Shown here one piece after another: positions 46,708 to 58,200 of a DNA stretch of 64,000 bases. The notes beneath the pieces are model-generated. The model ran no database searches. It was not told the origin of the DNA and saw nothing but the letters and a program-made list of their open reading frames with translations. The stretch lies in assembly GCF_002865645.1 (NCBI RefSeq), contig NW_020194667.1:620001-684000 (forward strand), read 5' to 3'. Position numbers and translations under genes: made by a program. This DNA comes from Hyaloscypha bicolor E (lineage: Eukaryota; Ascomycota; Leotiomycetes; Helotiales; Hyaloscyphaceae). Each line of letters begins with the position of its first letter. The first letter of the stretch is position 1.

Positions 46708-47257
46708 GATTACTGGGATGCATGGCAAGGAAATGCCATGCAATAGAATACACAAAAAGATGTTGTGGTGCGAATATGTTATTGAAGTCGTCGACGTGGT
46801 GTTGTGCAAAAACAATGGCGCGGGATCCACACGAGACCTCGTGATCCGCGGGCTTGGATGAACAAGGATTAGCTCTGTGCTAATCTCGGAGAGGCTAGCC
46901 ATTGGCTAGTCACGTCAGGGATTCTCGCCATTGCAATCAAAGGCCAGTCGACCTTTCATCTTTCTCCTGAGCTGCCAGCTTTTCTGATTTCTCCAGACCT
47001 GATGGTCTGAATGTGCTCGCCTCCAACCATTCGTTTCTCATTTTCATGACTATATGACGACTATATATGAACTGACTTCATGGAAATATTTGCTTTTATA
47101 CCTTAGTGCTTCTAATTGTTTTGGTGTTGAATGTCAACAAAGCCGATTTCCGCGACGAAAACGGTTCATTTTGGTGCTGACGCACATTCAAAGGGCGACG
47201 TCTTCTCCCTTTCTGGACCACGACAGCTCTCGGTATACGCAGCAGACCATTAGCGCA
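46708..47257. other. Divergent promoter region
   Basis: It drives the ligase-like gene leftward and the coiled-coil gene rightward. In-frame upstream extensions exist on both sides, but conserved or well-placed ATGs lie at 46707 and 47258. Confidence 0.5.
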
Positions 47258-48916
47258 ATGGCTAGCCATCGTTGTCGAAAGTCGTCCCTCGATCGCGCGT
47301 CAATCGAGTCAATTTTGAAGTCGGGAGAGCCGTCCGAACCCGCCGCTGCCCCGTGCTCTCATGTAGGAAATTCACCGAACAGAGCATCATTTGCGATGGC
47401 TCCGCCTCCTCGGCCGGCCGTGAAACATACTCGAGCATTATCGTACACACCGCGGACCTCGAACCGTCTCTCATTGAGCTTTCCGGTCACCACCAGCACG
47501 AACAGCAGCGATTCTTCGAGACAAACCCCGACCTCTTCGAGACCGACTCCCACCTCGTCGACGGTGCCTTCGCTTCCTCCCACACCTTCCGAGCTTCCAG
47601 ATACCTCCCCGAGGGATTCGAATGGATTCTTGGTTGCTTTGGCCGGTCAGGAGAGGCGTGTGCTGGAGCTGAAGGAGGAACTCGAAAAGGCGGAGGCAGA
47701 TCTGACCAAGTTGAAGAGGCAATGGGCACTTCACGAAGCACAAAAGAAGAAGGCGGAGATTAAGCACGTTGAAAAGTTGCAACCACTGCAGGCAGTTGTG
47801 ACACCTTCCACCAAGGAAGAAATTCCGAGTACACCTCGTCAGAGTGCGGAGGAGAGGCGAAAAGCGGTCCTTACCAGTCTCGAGACTCCAAAGAATAGCT
47901 TGGATATCCCTAAGGAGGTTCGAAGGAAGTTTTCCGGACAACACATGCGTGCACTCTCCCTACTGTCTCCTGAACGCTCGAACTTCACTCAGTCCTTCCC
48001 TCCCGTGCAAGAATCCGGAGTCGAGGCCAGTTCCATGCCGAAGAGTGCGACGATGCCAGATATAATCATACCCAAGAGATTACCTCCTCGTTCGAGAAAT
48101 TCATACCATGGTGGCGTGACCACCGGAGCGAAGCAGATTGCTGAAGACATCAAAGCCGGAGTGTGGACCTTCCTGGAGGACTTGCGGCAGGCAACAGTGG
48201 GAGATGAGGCCGTGAACGGAACCATAGACAGATCTAAGCTGGATGCTCCTCAGAACCAGACTCCCAGACGAGGCAGTAGTGAAAAGAGTCGCCGTGGTCA
48301 TTCGCCTCGAGAAACATCTCCTCGAACGTGGGATTCCTTGACTGGCAACAGCCCGTTGCTAGATGCCGCAGGTAACCTTTGGTCGGACTTGGATCACTCA
48401 CAATCAGTGTCAAGAACGCCATTACCCTCCAAAAAGAAATCCAGGACTCTGTCACTCGCTGCACCGATTAATGATTTGGATGATGATTGGTCGAACTGGG
48501 ACTCACCAACCCCAAAGTCGCCCTCGCCCCGATGGAGTGGTAGCACAGCACTCTCTGATCCGGTTGCTCCATCAAATGGAAGTGTTGAAGATCGAAACAC
48601 CAAGTATGACTCCAATCCCAGTCTCAGCTTACCACCTTTCATCAAAACTGACAAACACAGAATCATGGATCAATCCGCAGACAGCCCCAGCACTCCGTTA
48701 AAACGCGAGGATATTCAATGGCCAGCCTTGGACAAGCTGAGTCCCGGTAATCTCAAAGGTAATCTACAACGCACTATGTCAACGATCATGAAAGAGTGGG
48801 AGAGGACTCTTACCCCACCACCTGGAGACCGCGAAGACCCAATGTCGACAGCATCGGAAGAGAAATCTTCCCATGATACGGCCACCCAGGACGAGCTGGT
48901 GTTGATGTCGAGATGA
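47258..48916 (+). CDS. Coiled-coil, low-complexity fungal protein (DUF4048-like)
   Basis: From the ATG at 47258 (GCAATGGCT) an intronless frame encodes 552 residues. A Ser/Thr/Pro-rich N-terminus (RLSLSFPVTTSTNSSDSS) leads to a conserved coiled coil, FLVALAGQERRVLELKEELE and KAEADLTKLKRQWALHEAQK, followed by KHVEKLQPLQ. Later come KQIAEDIKAGVWTFLEDLRQ, a Trp-Ser-Asp rich region and a C-terminal helix TMSTIMKEWERTLTPPP. This order fits the fungal DUF4048 family, whose function is not known. Many SP/TP sites suggest phosphorylation. The name rests on my memory of the family; the frame and composition are seen directly. Confidence 0.8.
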   Translation: MASHRCRKSSLDRASIESILKSGEPSEPAAAPCSHVGNSPNRASFAMAPPPRPAVKHTRALSYTPRTSNRLSLSFPVTTSTNSSDSSRQTPTSSRPTPTSSTVPSLPPTPSELPDTSPRDSNGFLVALAGQERRVLELKEELEKAEADLTKLKRQWALHEAQKKKAEIKHVEKLQPLQAVVTPSTKEEIPSTPRQSAEERRKAVLTSLETPKNSLDIPKEVRRKFSGQHMRALSLLSPERSNFTQSFPPVQESGVEASSMPKSATMPDIIIPKRLPPRSRNSYHGGVTTGAKQIAEDIKAGVWTFLEDLRQATVGDEAVNGTIDRSKLDAPQNQTPRRGSSEKSRRGHSPRETSPRTWDSLTGNSPLLDAAGNLWSDLDHSQSVSRTPLPSKKKSRTLSLAAPINDLDDDWSNWDSPTPKSPSPRWSGSTALSDPVAPSNGSVEDRNTKYDSNPSLSLPPFIKTDKHRIMDQSADSPSTPLKREDIQWPALDKLSPGNLKGNLQRTMSTIMKEWERTLTPPPGDREDPMSTASEEKSSHDTATQDELVLMSR

Positions 48917-49430
48917 CGCGATCGGTGTATATAGTACGCTTGGGACATGGAGCTACATCTGGTGCATGATGACTTGATGGACGAATCTAATGAAGAATGA
49001 TGCATTTATACTGTAGATCTAAGACTCTGCAATTTGAACATTAATGATCCTGGGCAAACTGTTTCCTCTTGTATTGCTTGCTTGAGATGACTGTATTTCC
49101 TCAATTGTTTGTATCTTTTCGTCAAATGACATTCACACATGAGGACGTGGAAACTTTCCGGTGAAGAGCTCTTCACACACAGAGAGAGTGGTCTGAGTGC
49201 TAAGAATTAAGATTCTCATCCAGGCGTACCGCGAGGCTTTCTGATGCTTCGCATCCGGATTGGCCATAATGCAGCTCTCACGCAGTAAGGCTGAGCCTGC
49301 ACCTCAACCATTTCCCACATCGCTCTTCCTTCTCTTCTTCAACATTCTCCCAAAATTATCGCACCGTGCTTGCAATCATCCTTCCTATCTTCGATTTTCA
49401 GCATCTTTCCATTGCAAAGAAGCCACAAAC
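48917..49430. other. Intergenic, tandemly oriented genes
   Basis: It holds the 3' end of the coiled-coil gene and the promoter of the Helo-like gene. A start at 49260 in frame with the Helo-like gene is possible, but the ATG at 49431 opens the conserved domain directly. Confidence 0.5.
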
Positions 49431-51556
49431 ATGGACGGGCTGAGCGCAGCCGCAAGTGGCATTGCCGTCGTCTCCCTCGCGATCCAACTCGTGGACTCGG
49501 TCCGCCAGATCCAACGATTTTTGCACAATGTCTCAGAAGCGCCAAAGGAACTGCAAAGGTTGATCAATTTGTTGGAGCAGCTTGAGCTGATTCTCGAGAA
49601 TATTGGAGAACTCATTGACAGGCAACGACGGCAGAGCGCAGACGAGGACGTAGCCGTGTCAGAGACAATTTTGAGAGCGATGAAGACTTGCGAGAACACC
49701 ATCAAGGGACTAGCAGGCATTGTGGACGTGGCAAGGAAGTCCGCAGGACCGCAGAGGCGAAGAACAGAGCAACCAAGACTTTGGGATCATTACGATTGTC
49801 GTGCAAGAAGAAGGATATCGAGGAGTTCGAACGTCAGTTACATGAGGCTGCCAGCTTGCTTAACTTGACGATGACGACGAACTTGATGTGAGTCAGATGC
49901 CCCCTTCTATGTATTGACTTGCTAAAGAGTTCAGGGCCCAGGTCATCGCAACGAACCAGATCACGACTACCATCAGCCAGGAGTTGGTTCTTCTGCGAAA
50001 TAATTCCCAGGGTAGCTGTAGTCAGAGTTGTCATGAAGCTATTGCTGACATTGGTGTCTGTGCCAAAAACCGTGGAAGGACAAGATCTAGAGCTTCGAAC
50101 CGTCAATTTTCCTCGTTTCAGACCCCACTTGGGAGGGTAGTCATCAGAAAGCAATCCAGCACGGCGACTTTCGAAAATGCTGAAGGAAGACTTTCCATGA
50201 AACCTTATACCCAGGACGAAAGTACTTGGATCTTCATGCCATCCTTCTTCTCCCGTTGTATCGACTTTCGGTACCTGAATAATTACGGGTACATTCAGAG
50301 ATCTCTTAGAACTTATCCGGTGGTTCGAAGTGACCATCCTGTGTGGAAAATGTGCTGGAAGGGGGATGTCATAGGTATTCAAAAGCTCTTTAGTGAGCGA
50401 CAACTTTCTCCTTTCAGTGTTGATGCTTGGGGCAATACATTATTGCACGTAAGACTTGAGTAACCTCGAAGGGCATCGCCAAAGCTATCTAACAATTCTC
50501 TAGCGCTCGGTGCTCTGGTATAAATGGGAAGTCTGCAAACTTCTCTTCCAAGTTGGCTTTACCGACCATGGCCTAGATACATGTCTATAGTATGTCAAAC
50601 ATCCTTTGATTAAAACTCTTCTAGCAGTCTCACTGACTCGACATTTGTTCAGCAACCAACCGTTGTTTAGATATATATGTACAGAAGAGCAAGTAGATGC
50701 ATTTGAGAAGACTTGTCACCTGATCGCCTTACATGTGGATGATATAGATCCATCCTTCATTGCACGAAGATTCTTTAACAGTCTTGGGTTTGACCCGAGT
50801 ATCCATTTATATTACAAAATGGTGGACCAATGGATTGGGAAAAAGAATGTGAACGTCCTTTTCTCCGGGTGGAAGATTTCCCCAATACCAATGGCCCTAA
50901 GAATGTTACGAGTGTCCAACCCAGCCGACCAGAAACTTTGGAAGCAGGCTATTCAGCATGCCCTAAGCTTGGGTTTAGATCTTCATACAACCTACCATTA
51001 TAGAGATGACAATATTGTTACTTTATTGGACGACGTTCTGAATATCGCGGACCAACCATTCGAGTCTCACTGGTTGGGTCAAAAGTGGTTGGAAGTTCTT
51101 GCGGAGTCCGGGATCGACGTGGTTGAATACCTTAGAGTCGAGTCTGAAATCCATTTCAACTCATTGTCTATAATGGCCAAGCAATACCATTATTGTGGTC
51201 GTGCCCGTCAGTTGATAATATCAAAGAAACCGCCAACTGTTTCTTGGGAGTGGTATATCGACCCAGCGGGACAAGCTTTGGATGTTCTCCAAGAGTTCAA
51301 GAATTTTGGAATAGGGTCTCAACATATGGAGTGGTGGCTCGACGACAGCAGGGACTGGCCGTTCTTCTACCCAAGATGGAAATATGATGCGCAACGACTT
51401 CGGGCTGGATGGTCAGTTTCTGGTAATGACCGATCCCGTTTAAGGACCTTCCAGAACCGTTGCGAACGCCGAGAGCAAAAGAAAGCAAATAAACTTGCCC
51501 GAGCGCAGGGGATTTTACGACGAGGCCCCAAAGTCCCAGGAGCTTGGATCGACTAA
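49431..51556 (+). pseudogene. Helo-like STAND N-domain protein with one frameshift
   Basis: Exons 49431-49887, 49935-50448, 50504-50589 and 50653-51556 have good GT-AG borders. The N-terminus MDGLSAAASGIAVVSLAIQL, FLHNVSEAPKELQRLINLLE is the fungal N-terminal domain of STAND proteins (Helo-like). A frame change is needed near 49756: GPQR should run into AKNRATKTLGSLRL, and one missing G in AGGCG explains it. With that base counted, all phases close and the protein would be 653 residues. A single ankyrin-like unit (DAWGNTLLHRSVLWYKWEV) follows; no NACHT is present and the long C-terminus is unrecognised. It may be a young pseudogene, a segregating null allele or a sequencing error in a G-run. 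Confidence 0.75.
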
Positions 51557-52177
51557 TCAGCCACCATGTCCGACTTAAAACTGGATGAATATCCATAATA
51601 GCTAGACATATACCTCCACGGTTTCCGAACGATGGGGCCTAGAAAGCCGAGTCTAGACTTGAGAGACTAATGCACGCTGACTCCAAGAATGGATCAAGGG
51701 GCTTGCAGGCTCGCAACCGGAAAGTTCAATGAACATCCAGAGAGGATACTATCGGGTCTGAAGTCTCAACCTCCGCCTCAAATCGCAGACTGATTTCTGC
51801 TTATTTTGGGGTCTTCACATCACGATGCCATCATCGGGAACCACACTTCTTGTACCTCGAGCCAGAGATTATTCTTCGAGCTGAACATCTACCGCATTCA
51901 TTGTCATCGGTTATTTGCCCAGTCATCGGATACAGGGAATAGCCGACATCAACATCCATTCGCTGCTTCTTCATTGATGCTAAAGTCAGGGCAACGTCGC
52001 ATCAGGCGCTCTAGCTGCCGTCGACCAAGTCATGAGTTACCCTGGTGTTGTGCCAACATCTGGTTGTATGTGCCTGCGAATGGGTTTCACCACTCTCAAC
52101 ATCACAACTTGGATTCCAGTCATCCAAAACGTCCCACGCTGAATTTTCGGTATCAAAAGAGTCTCCCCAGATGCATC
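51557..52177. other. Intergenic between convergent genes
   Basis: No gene seen. A long plus-strand frame at 51806-52429 is mostly antisense to the thioesterase gene and is His/Arg/Ser-rich as expected for a shadow. Confidence 0.55.
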
Positions 52178-52780
52178 CTACAGACTCGCACTCGGACCTC
52201 CCGTCTGAACCTTCTCATGCAAACAACTTGCACAAACCTTGCCCTCGCCATTCCTCATCGTCCCCCTGACCTGCGCCATCCTCTTCCCGGCCGCCACAAC
52301 CTCGCACTCCAACACCGCCTGGGTCCCCTGAGGAATAGGTCTAAAATAACTCACGGCCAGAAACCTCGTCACCCCGAGATTGTCCCAGAATCCTGGCTTT
52401 CCAATCGTGAAGAGGGCGGTAGACGTTAAATTGTCGAAAATCGTAGATGAAGCGCCACCGTGCAGGTTGCCGTCTTTGTTGCAGAGAGAGGAGGTGACTG
52501 TGAAAGTCCAGGTGACGGTGGGGGTGGTAGGCGGGATGGAGGCGAGGTAAAGCAGTGATAAGGGTTGTACGTCGAAGCCGCAGTACTTAGGGTCGGATGT
52601 TACGGAGTGGTAGTAGGCTTTTATGCGCTCTTCTACTGTGAGGGTGAAGTCTGTTGTGCGGTAGGGGTCGTTTGCCATGATGAGGCGAATCAGTTTTCGT
52701 GTATCGTTTTCCTTGCTCAGATCATAAGAGGCTGCATTGATGCCCAAGTAGGAAGTGAGAAATGAGTGAGGCATCATCAC
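52178..52780 (-). CDS. Hotdog-fold acyl-CoA thioesterase (PaaI/Acot13-like)
   Basis: This intronless frame encodes 200 residues, or 166 from the second likely start MANDPYRTTDF at 52678. The hotdog core shows NLHGGASSTIFDNLTSTALF, where the HGG-x(6)-D pattern is the thioesterase signature, then LGVTRFLAVSYFRPIPQG, LECEVVAAGKRMAQVRGTM and a final EGKVCASCLHEK. Such proteins hydrolyse acyl- or aryl-CoA thioesters; the substrate cannot be told from sequence. There is no clear targeting peptide. It is transcribed divergently from the neighbouring dehydrogenase across about 365 bases. Confidence 0.87.
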   Translation of the reverse strand: MMMPHSFLTSYLGINAASYDLSKENDTRKLIRLIMANDPYRTTDFTLTVEERIKAYYHSVTSDPKYCGFDVQPLSLLYLASIPPTTPTVTWTFTVTSSLCNKDGNLHGGASSTIFDNLTSTALFTIGKPGFWDNLGVTRFLAVSYFRPIPQGTQAVLECEVVAAGKRMAQVRGTMRNGEGKVCASCLHEKVQTGGPSASL

Positions 52781-53145
52781 AAAAAGAACCCGAGTACATG
52801 TGAAGATTTTCTTTTCGGTATTCTGATATGTGGGCAGACCAAAAGTTCAGCGGCATTGATTAGCTTCTTTGCTCGGTTCTCGGTCTATTGATTATTCGAG
52901 TGTTGTGAAGAGCCGGAAATCATTTCCGGGTGGAAAAGCCTCGAAGATCCGGGAATATGTTTCCCGCAGCCCGGTTATATTCAGATACCATGAGATTGGA
53001 ATCATGTGATATCGAAGCTCAAATAGCTACCCCAGTGTTATCGCAAGTTTTGCAAGGCCAAACTCAAAAGTTTATCAAGATACTCAGGTGCAACTCAAAA
53101 GTCAGAAGTCAGACTCCAGCTCACATCAAAGACCCAATCGCAATC
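52781..53145. promoter_or_regulatory. Divergent promoter, thioesterase and SSADH genes
   Basis: This 365-base stretch lies between divergent starts at 52780 and 53146. The dehydrogenase frame stays open leftward to 52930, but the added residues are unlike the family, so I treat them as untranslated. Confidence 0.45.
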
Positions 53146-54639
53146 ATGGGAGAAGCAAGCAACATGCGCAACCATCCATCTACTCTCGACGCAGCCCTCA
53201 AAGACACCTCTCTAATACGTGAACAAGCCTTCATCGGCGGCAAATGGGTCAGCGGATCAAGCACCTACCCAGTCTACGACCCAGCAGCCAACGGTATCAT
53301 AGCCAACGTCGCTAACCTCGGCGCCTCCGACTTTACTACCGCAATCGGACATGCACAAACCTCCTTCAAAGACTTTAAAAACACTTCAGAAACAGACAGA
53401 GCGAAGATGTTGCATGCGTGGGCAGCACTCATCAGGAAACATGCCAAAGACCTGGGCATTCTCCTCACGATGGAGAACGGCAAGACGTTAGCCGAAGCGG
53501 AGGGAGAAGTCGAATATGGAGCCTCGTTTATCACTTGGTTTGCAGAGGAAGCAATAAGGTCGTACGGCGATGTGATTCCGTCACAGCACAAAGGCAGCGC
53601 GAACCTTGTTCTTAGACAACCGATTGGAGCCTGCGGCATCATCGCACCCTGGAACTTCCCCATTGCAATGATTACCCGGAAGCTGGGACCGGCGATTGCT
53701 GCTGGATGCACAGTCGTTGTGAAACCGCCGAGCGAGACGCCGCTTTGTACTTTAGCACTCACGGCGCTGGCTGTCGAAGCAGGAATTCCGCCAAACGTGA
53801 TCCAGGTTGTGACGACTCGGGATCGAGCTGCTGTGGAAATACTCTACACGCACCCGCTCGTCAAGAAAGTCAGTTTCACGGGTTCGACAGCAGTCGGGAA
53901 ATTGATTACGGAGAAAGCAGCTGGTACGATGAAGAAAGTTTCCATGGAGCTCGGCGGCAACGCACCATACATCGTCTTCGACGACGCGGATCTCGAGATT
54001 GCTGTTGACGGCGTATTGGCATGCAAATTTCGGTGCTCAGGTCAGACGTGCGTTTGTGCGAATCGTTTGTATGTCCAGAAAGGAGTCCATGATGCGTTTG
54101 TCGAGAAGTTGCTGAAGAGAATGAGCAAGTTCAAGATTGGAAGCGGATTGGATCCAAGCGTTACCCATGGTCCGTTGGTTAACAGAGCGGGTGTGACGAA
54201 GACGAGACAGCATATCGACGATGCGCTCTCCAAAGGCGCCAAACTCGTCGTGGGAGGTAAAGTGAGGGATGATCTTGACGGATATTTCATCGAACCAGCT
54301 CTCATAACCGGCGCGAAACAGAACATGCTTGTTGCGAAAGAAGAAACGTTCGGGCCACTGGCACCGGTGTTCATGTTTGAGACCGAGGAGGAGGTGGTGA
54401 GAATGGCGAACGATACCGAGTTTGGTCTCGCGGGGTACTTTTTCTCGAATGATTTGCGGAGGGTGTGGAGAGTAGCGAAGGCGTTGGAGGTGGGCATGGT
54501 GGGCGTCAATACGGGGAAGATTAGTGCGGCTGAGAGTCCGTTTGGAGGCATCAAGGAAAGTGGGTTGGGGAAGGAGGGGAGTAAGTATGGGTTGGCGGAG
54601 TTTCAGGTCATGAAGTCGGTGACGCTTGGGAATTTGTAG
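53146..54639 (+). CDS. Succinate-semialdehyde dehydrogenase [NAD(P)+]
   Basis: An intronless frame from the ATG at 53146 (AATCATGGG) encodes 497 residues, as usual for the class. Aldehyde dehydrogenase motifs are all present: FIGGKWVSGSSTYPVYDPA, GIIAPWNFPIAMI with the Rossmann entry, CTVVVKPPSETP, VSFTGSTAVGK, the Glu in VSMELGGNAP, the catalytic Cys in FRCSGQTCVCANR, and EETFGPLAPVF. The FRCSGQTC and ESPFGGIKESGLGKEGSKYG blocks mark the succinate-semialdehyde (GabD/Uga2) branch. It would oxidise succinic semialdehyde to succinate in the GABA shunt. No mitochondrial presequence is obvious with this start. Confidence 0.92.
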   Translation: MGEASNMRNHPSTLDAALKDTSLIREQAFIGGKWVSGSSTYPVYDPAANGIIANVANLGASDFTTAIGHAQTSFKDFKNTSETDRAKMLHAWAALIRKHAKDLGILLTMENGKTLAEAEGEVEYGASFITWFAEEAIRSYGDVIPSQHKGSANLVLRQPIGACGIIAPWNFPIAMITRKLGPAIAAGCTVVVKPPSETPLCTLALTALAVEAGIPPNVIQVVTTRDRAAVEILYTHPLVKKVSFTGSTAVGKLITEKAAGTMKKVSMELGGNAPYIVFDDADLEIAVDGVLACKFRCSGQTCVCANRLYVQKGVHDAFVEKLLKRMSKFKIGSGLDPSVTHGPLVNRAGVTKTRQHIDDALSKGAKLVVGGKVRDDLDGYFIEPALITGAKQNMLVAKEETFGPLAPVFMFETEEEVVRMANDTEFGLAGYFFSNDLRRVWRVAKALEVGMVGVNTGKISAAESPFGGIKESGLGKEGSKYGLAEFQVMKSVTLGNL

Positions 54640-55215
54640 TGATAGGTTCACACAGGCTCGGAAGAATCGAATCCTGATTGGTATCCCATATCCAGTTGCC
54701 CATCGGTTACTGCATGTTCGAGGAGTAGGAGTTTGAAGGTATTATGAATCAATTTTCTCTTTCTTGCGCATCGCATTCAGTTAGCAAGCTTGCCGCTCTT
54801 GCTCAGTCAACTCGCCTGAGCAACCTGAGCAGCTTACCTGAGCAGCTTACCTGAGCGCTTGGCACCCGCTAAGTGGTAAGCCCCCTAACGAGTAAGGCAC
54901 CCCAGCCATTGCCATTCTCGCTTCTAAGCTAACCAAAACGCCCTCAAAAAAGTTACAGGGTGGATTTACGGCAGCCAGTGGGCTGGGAAACTAGTGGGAG
55001 ACTAGTGGATCTGTACAATATTAAGGGGCTTTCCAGCCATCGATAATCAAGAATCAAGGCTTCTAACTATCTGAATTTGACAAAAACAACGCGAAAATCA
55101 GCTTCACTACCAGAACAAGATACAGGCTTAATCCACCAAATCATTCGCTTTTAATGTATCAGTCCAACTTTCCAATGAGAGGCCAACAACATTGTTTCAT
55201 CTACAGAGGCCATCC
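54640..55215. other. Intergenic with TGAGC minisatellite
   Basis: It lies between the convergent ends of the dehydrogenase and the patatin-GTPase gene. It contains a short CCTGAGC-rich tandem tract at 54815-54860 and no gene. Confidence 0.55.
54815..54860. repeat. Short tandem repeat, unit CCTGAGCAGCTTA
   Basis: The heptamer CCTGAGC occurs four times, twice within a full 13-base unit. The reverse complement GCTCAGG recurs in the tract at 62913-62970, downstream of the truncated transporter. Confidence 0.7.
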
Positions 55216-58200
55216 CTACTGTAGCCATTTCAACTTTTCTCGCCTCTGAAGATCAACCAATGTCGATGGGAAACCGCTGATTGGAACTCTTTTATCTGAT
55301 CCGCGAAATTTCACCGCGAGCACTTGAAATAAGTGGCTGCCGTTCTTTACACGAAAGGTGTAGTTCAATCGAAACTTTTTCCTCTCGTTCTCTTGGACCG
55401 TCATTTGACTAGGCACAGCCGTATAGGCAGTTCTGACTAGTGTCCACCGAGGCTTGGGTAGAGTTGTGAGTTGCTCAGTGTCCGTAGAGGAAGTCTCCGC
55501 ATACCAGAAACTCTCAACCTTTTTCGAGAGAAGATTCTCAAGAGGGACCGTTTCATGACCTAAGCGACACCTGATTGAGCCAGAAAGATTATCATATGAA
55601 TGGTCTCCTAGAAGACTACTGGGTGCCGAACTAGCTTTTTTGTCCGGCTCAAAGAAGAATAGATTCGCGATCAAGATTTTTGCGAGCTCGTCGATCTTCT
55701 CAGCTATTTCTGGAGTTTTCGTCCATTTTTGGACAATTTCTATAAGTTCTGGGATTTTGTGGTGATCATAAAGAGCAATATGGTCACCATCTATAGGTGG
55801 ATTCAATCGGTGAAGCCTGTACTTGATAGTGGACCCAACGGGACCATTTTCGAATTGATCCCAGGACTTATGAGAGTCAAGTTGCCTTTCAAACATGGCA
55901 CGGATTGCAGCAAAGCCTCCGAATTTAACGGCAGTCGGGGTCTTGTCGCCTCTTCGTCTTTGCAAGCCCGTGCCGAGGGACAGAAGGAAATCCAATCCAG
56001 ATCCGTTGTCAGGCCAGAGCTTCCTAGTTTCCTCGTACGCAACATGTGCTGGACAGTTTGCATACACAGCTCCATCCACATAGTCAGTTTTTGTCTCCTC
56101 CTTGTAGAAGGGTGGTAGATAGAAAGGTGCGGCTGATGTTGCGAGCGCTGCTTCCCAGATCTTCATGTCCTTGCTCTCAGAATCTTCTCGATCGAAATTT
56201 CCCCAATCATCGATTGCCGGGCGATTGTAGCTAGCAATCAGGCAGTCAGTCTGCCCCGAGTCTTTTGCCGCTGTTACTGCAACCCGAGGCGTAAACTGAG
56301 GTTGAAGTCCTTTGCGATCTGGCGCAAATAAACTAGATGCTCCAAAGAATTCTTTCAATGCTTTCTCCAATGGTTCTCGTTTGAACACGCTCCCGTAAAG
56401 TCGGAGGAACATCAAAGCCTTCGCAGCTGTATGCGATGGGTCTATTTTACTGAAGAGAAAACCAGTACGGGTTTCGGAAAAGGTTTGATGAGCAACCTTC
56501 GTAAAGAAGCTTGTCATTTTGTCGATAGTGGAACTCGACATTGCGATTGCCAAAGCAATTATGCCGCCTAAATCGAACAGCTATTAACTCGCGATCTTTA
56601 ATGGAGCAGTCCGTAACAAAGAAACTCAGGAAGATATTGACTCACCAGTACTTGTGCCTACAATCAAGTCTACCATGTCCCTCACAGGTATTTCGAGACC
56701 TATGGCATCGTGAATTGACCGTAACAGTGCAAGTTCAACAATCCCGCGAATACCGCCACCATCAAGAGTCAGAACCCTCACACCAGCACAGCATGCCCTC
56801 AACTTCACAGTATGAGGTCTTTCTTGTTCAGGACTTTTGCATAAGGCACAACCTAGCATGACCCACGCGCACTCGAAGTGGGAGGATTGTTTGCCAAGTT
56901 CTTGGATGCACCGAGGGCAGTAAGAGTGCCCACAACCAAGGACGTGATCCGGGACAGCCTGTAAACAAGACAGGCAGGTCTTGTTGCTCTTAATTGATGC
57001 CCAGAGTTTGTGGTACCTGGTATGAACTGTTTTCCGTTCTTCTAGAATGCGATGCTCCCTTAGTTCAACCTCACCACCATGGGTGTTATCCCCTTCTCGG
57101 AAGAATTTATCGTAGTACAACGAGAATCTCTCTCGAATCTTGAGAACCCACAACCTCCTTCTTTCATCAGTCCAAGCTTTCTCATGCAAGAAAGGGCCCT
57201 GTGCAGTTTGTCCCCCAGAAGAAGCATGGTGGCCGTGAAGTGTCTCTAGCCTAGACACGCAAGGAGCACCTCCAGGAAATTTATAAGAGCACCTCTCAAA
57301 CTTGGTCAGATACACAGTTATGCCTTCATCGCAAATTCTGTGCAGTTCACGATCAAATATATCATCCGGACTGGTTACTGTGGGACTTGTTAGTTCTTTA
57401 CAGAGGGTTTGAAGACTGTCTGAATAAATTTACCTAATTCGAAAAGTCTCTGCGTATATACGACTAGCGAAATAGTAATCACGTCAATAACCATGTCGTT
57501 GATGCTGCCGTTATTAGAAGAGTATTCTGAGGTATGCCGAAGAAAATTTGCCAGATGATCTGGCATGGACTTCGGATTTGGGTTATCTCCTCGAGCTGCA
57601 AGGTAGAAGTCGAACGGCTCTTCTGAGCTGCTGAAATGCTGAAAGGCTCGGTTCAAAATATGTGACAACGTAGGAACATTGTATTTCATAAAGCTTCGTT
57701 CCCTTAACTTATTCCCATCACGAACCGAAAGCTCGATCACGCTGCGAAGCTCTTTGTATTGATCGAATAGTTCGTGAGATTGTCCCATTACTTCCTTAGC
57801 CCGAGGTATATAACAGCATGTTATCTTATAGAACAAAACTTCGTAAAGCCTTCGATTGCTAGTTATTCGACGTTCAAATTTCTCTTCTTGTCGATTATAA
57901 CCCTCCACAAATTCCTGTAAAATAGGGGAGTCGTCCCATAGGTTAGGATGACCTCGGAGATAGATCTCCTCTAATCCGTCTCGCTTGTACAGGGCTGGGT
58001 CATGAAAAGATGGCATATTGCGAACAATGATCAGAGTTTTCCGTGATGGATGGTTCACAGACTTTAGGACTGCCGCCGACGCCCATTCCAAAACCCGGTT
58101 AAGCTCAAATTGTATTCGTTGATCCTCCTTGGTTACGAAAACGATTACATCGCTGATTGCGTAGAGAAATCTTGCGTAGAACAAATCAACTCCGTCTTTA

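Noticed and set aside
47272..47763. 163-codon plus-strand frame
   Set aside because: It lies wholly inside the coiled-coil protein gene in another frame and has no features.
51806..52429. 207-codon plus-strand frame rich in His, Arg and Ser
   Set aside because: It overlaps the thioesterase in antisense and has composition typical of a shadow frame.
52930..53145. N-terminal extension of the dehydrogenase
   Set aside because: The frame is open but the added 72 residues do not resemble the family or a clean mitochondrial presequence; the ATG at 53146 fits homologues.
54037..54651. 204-codon minus-strand frame
   Set aside because: It is antisense to the conserved 3' half of the succinate-semialdehyde dehydrogenase gene.
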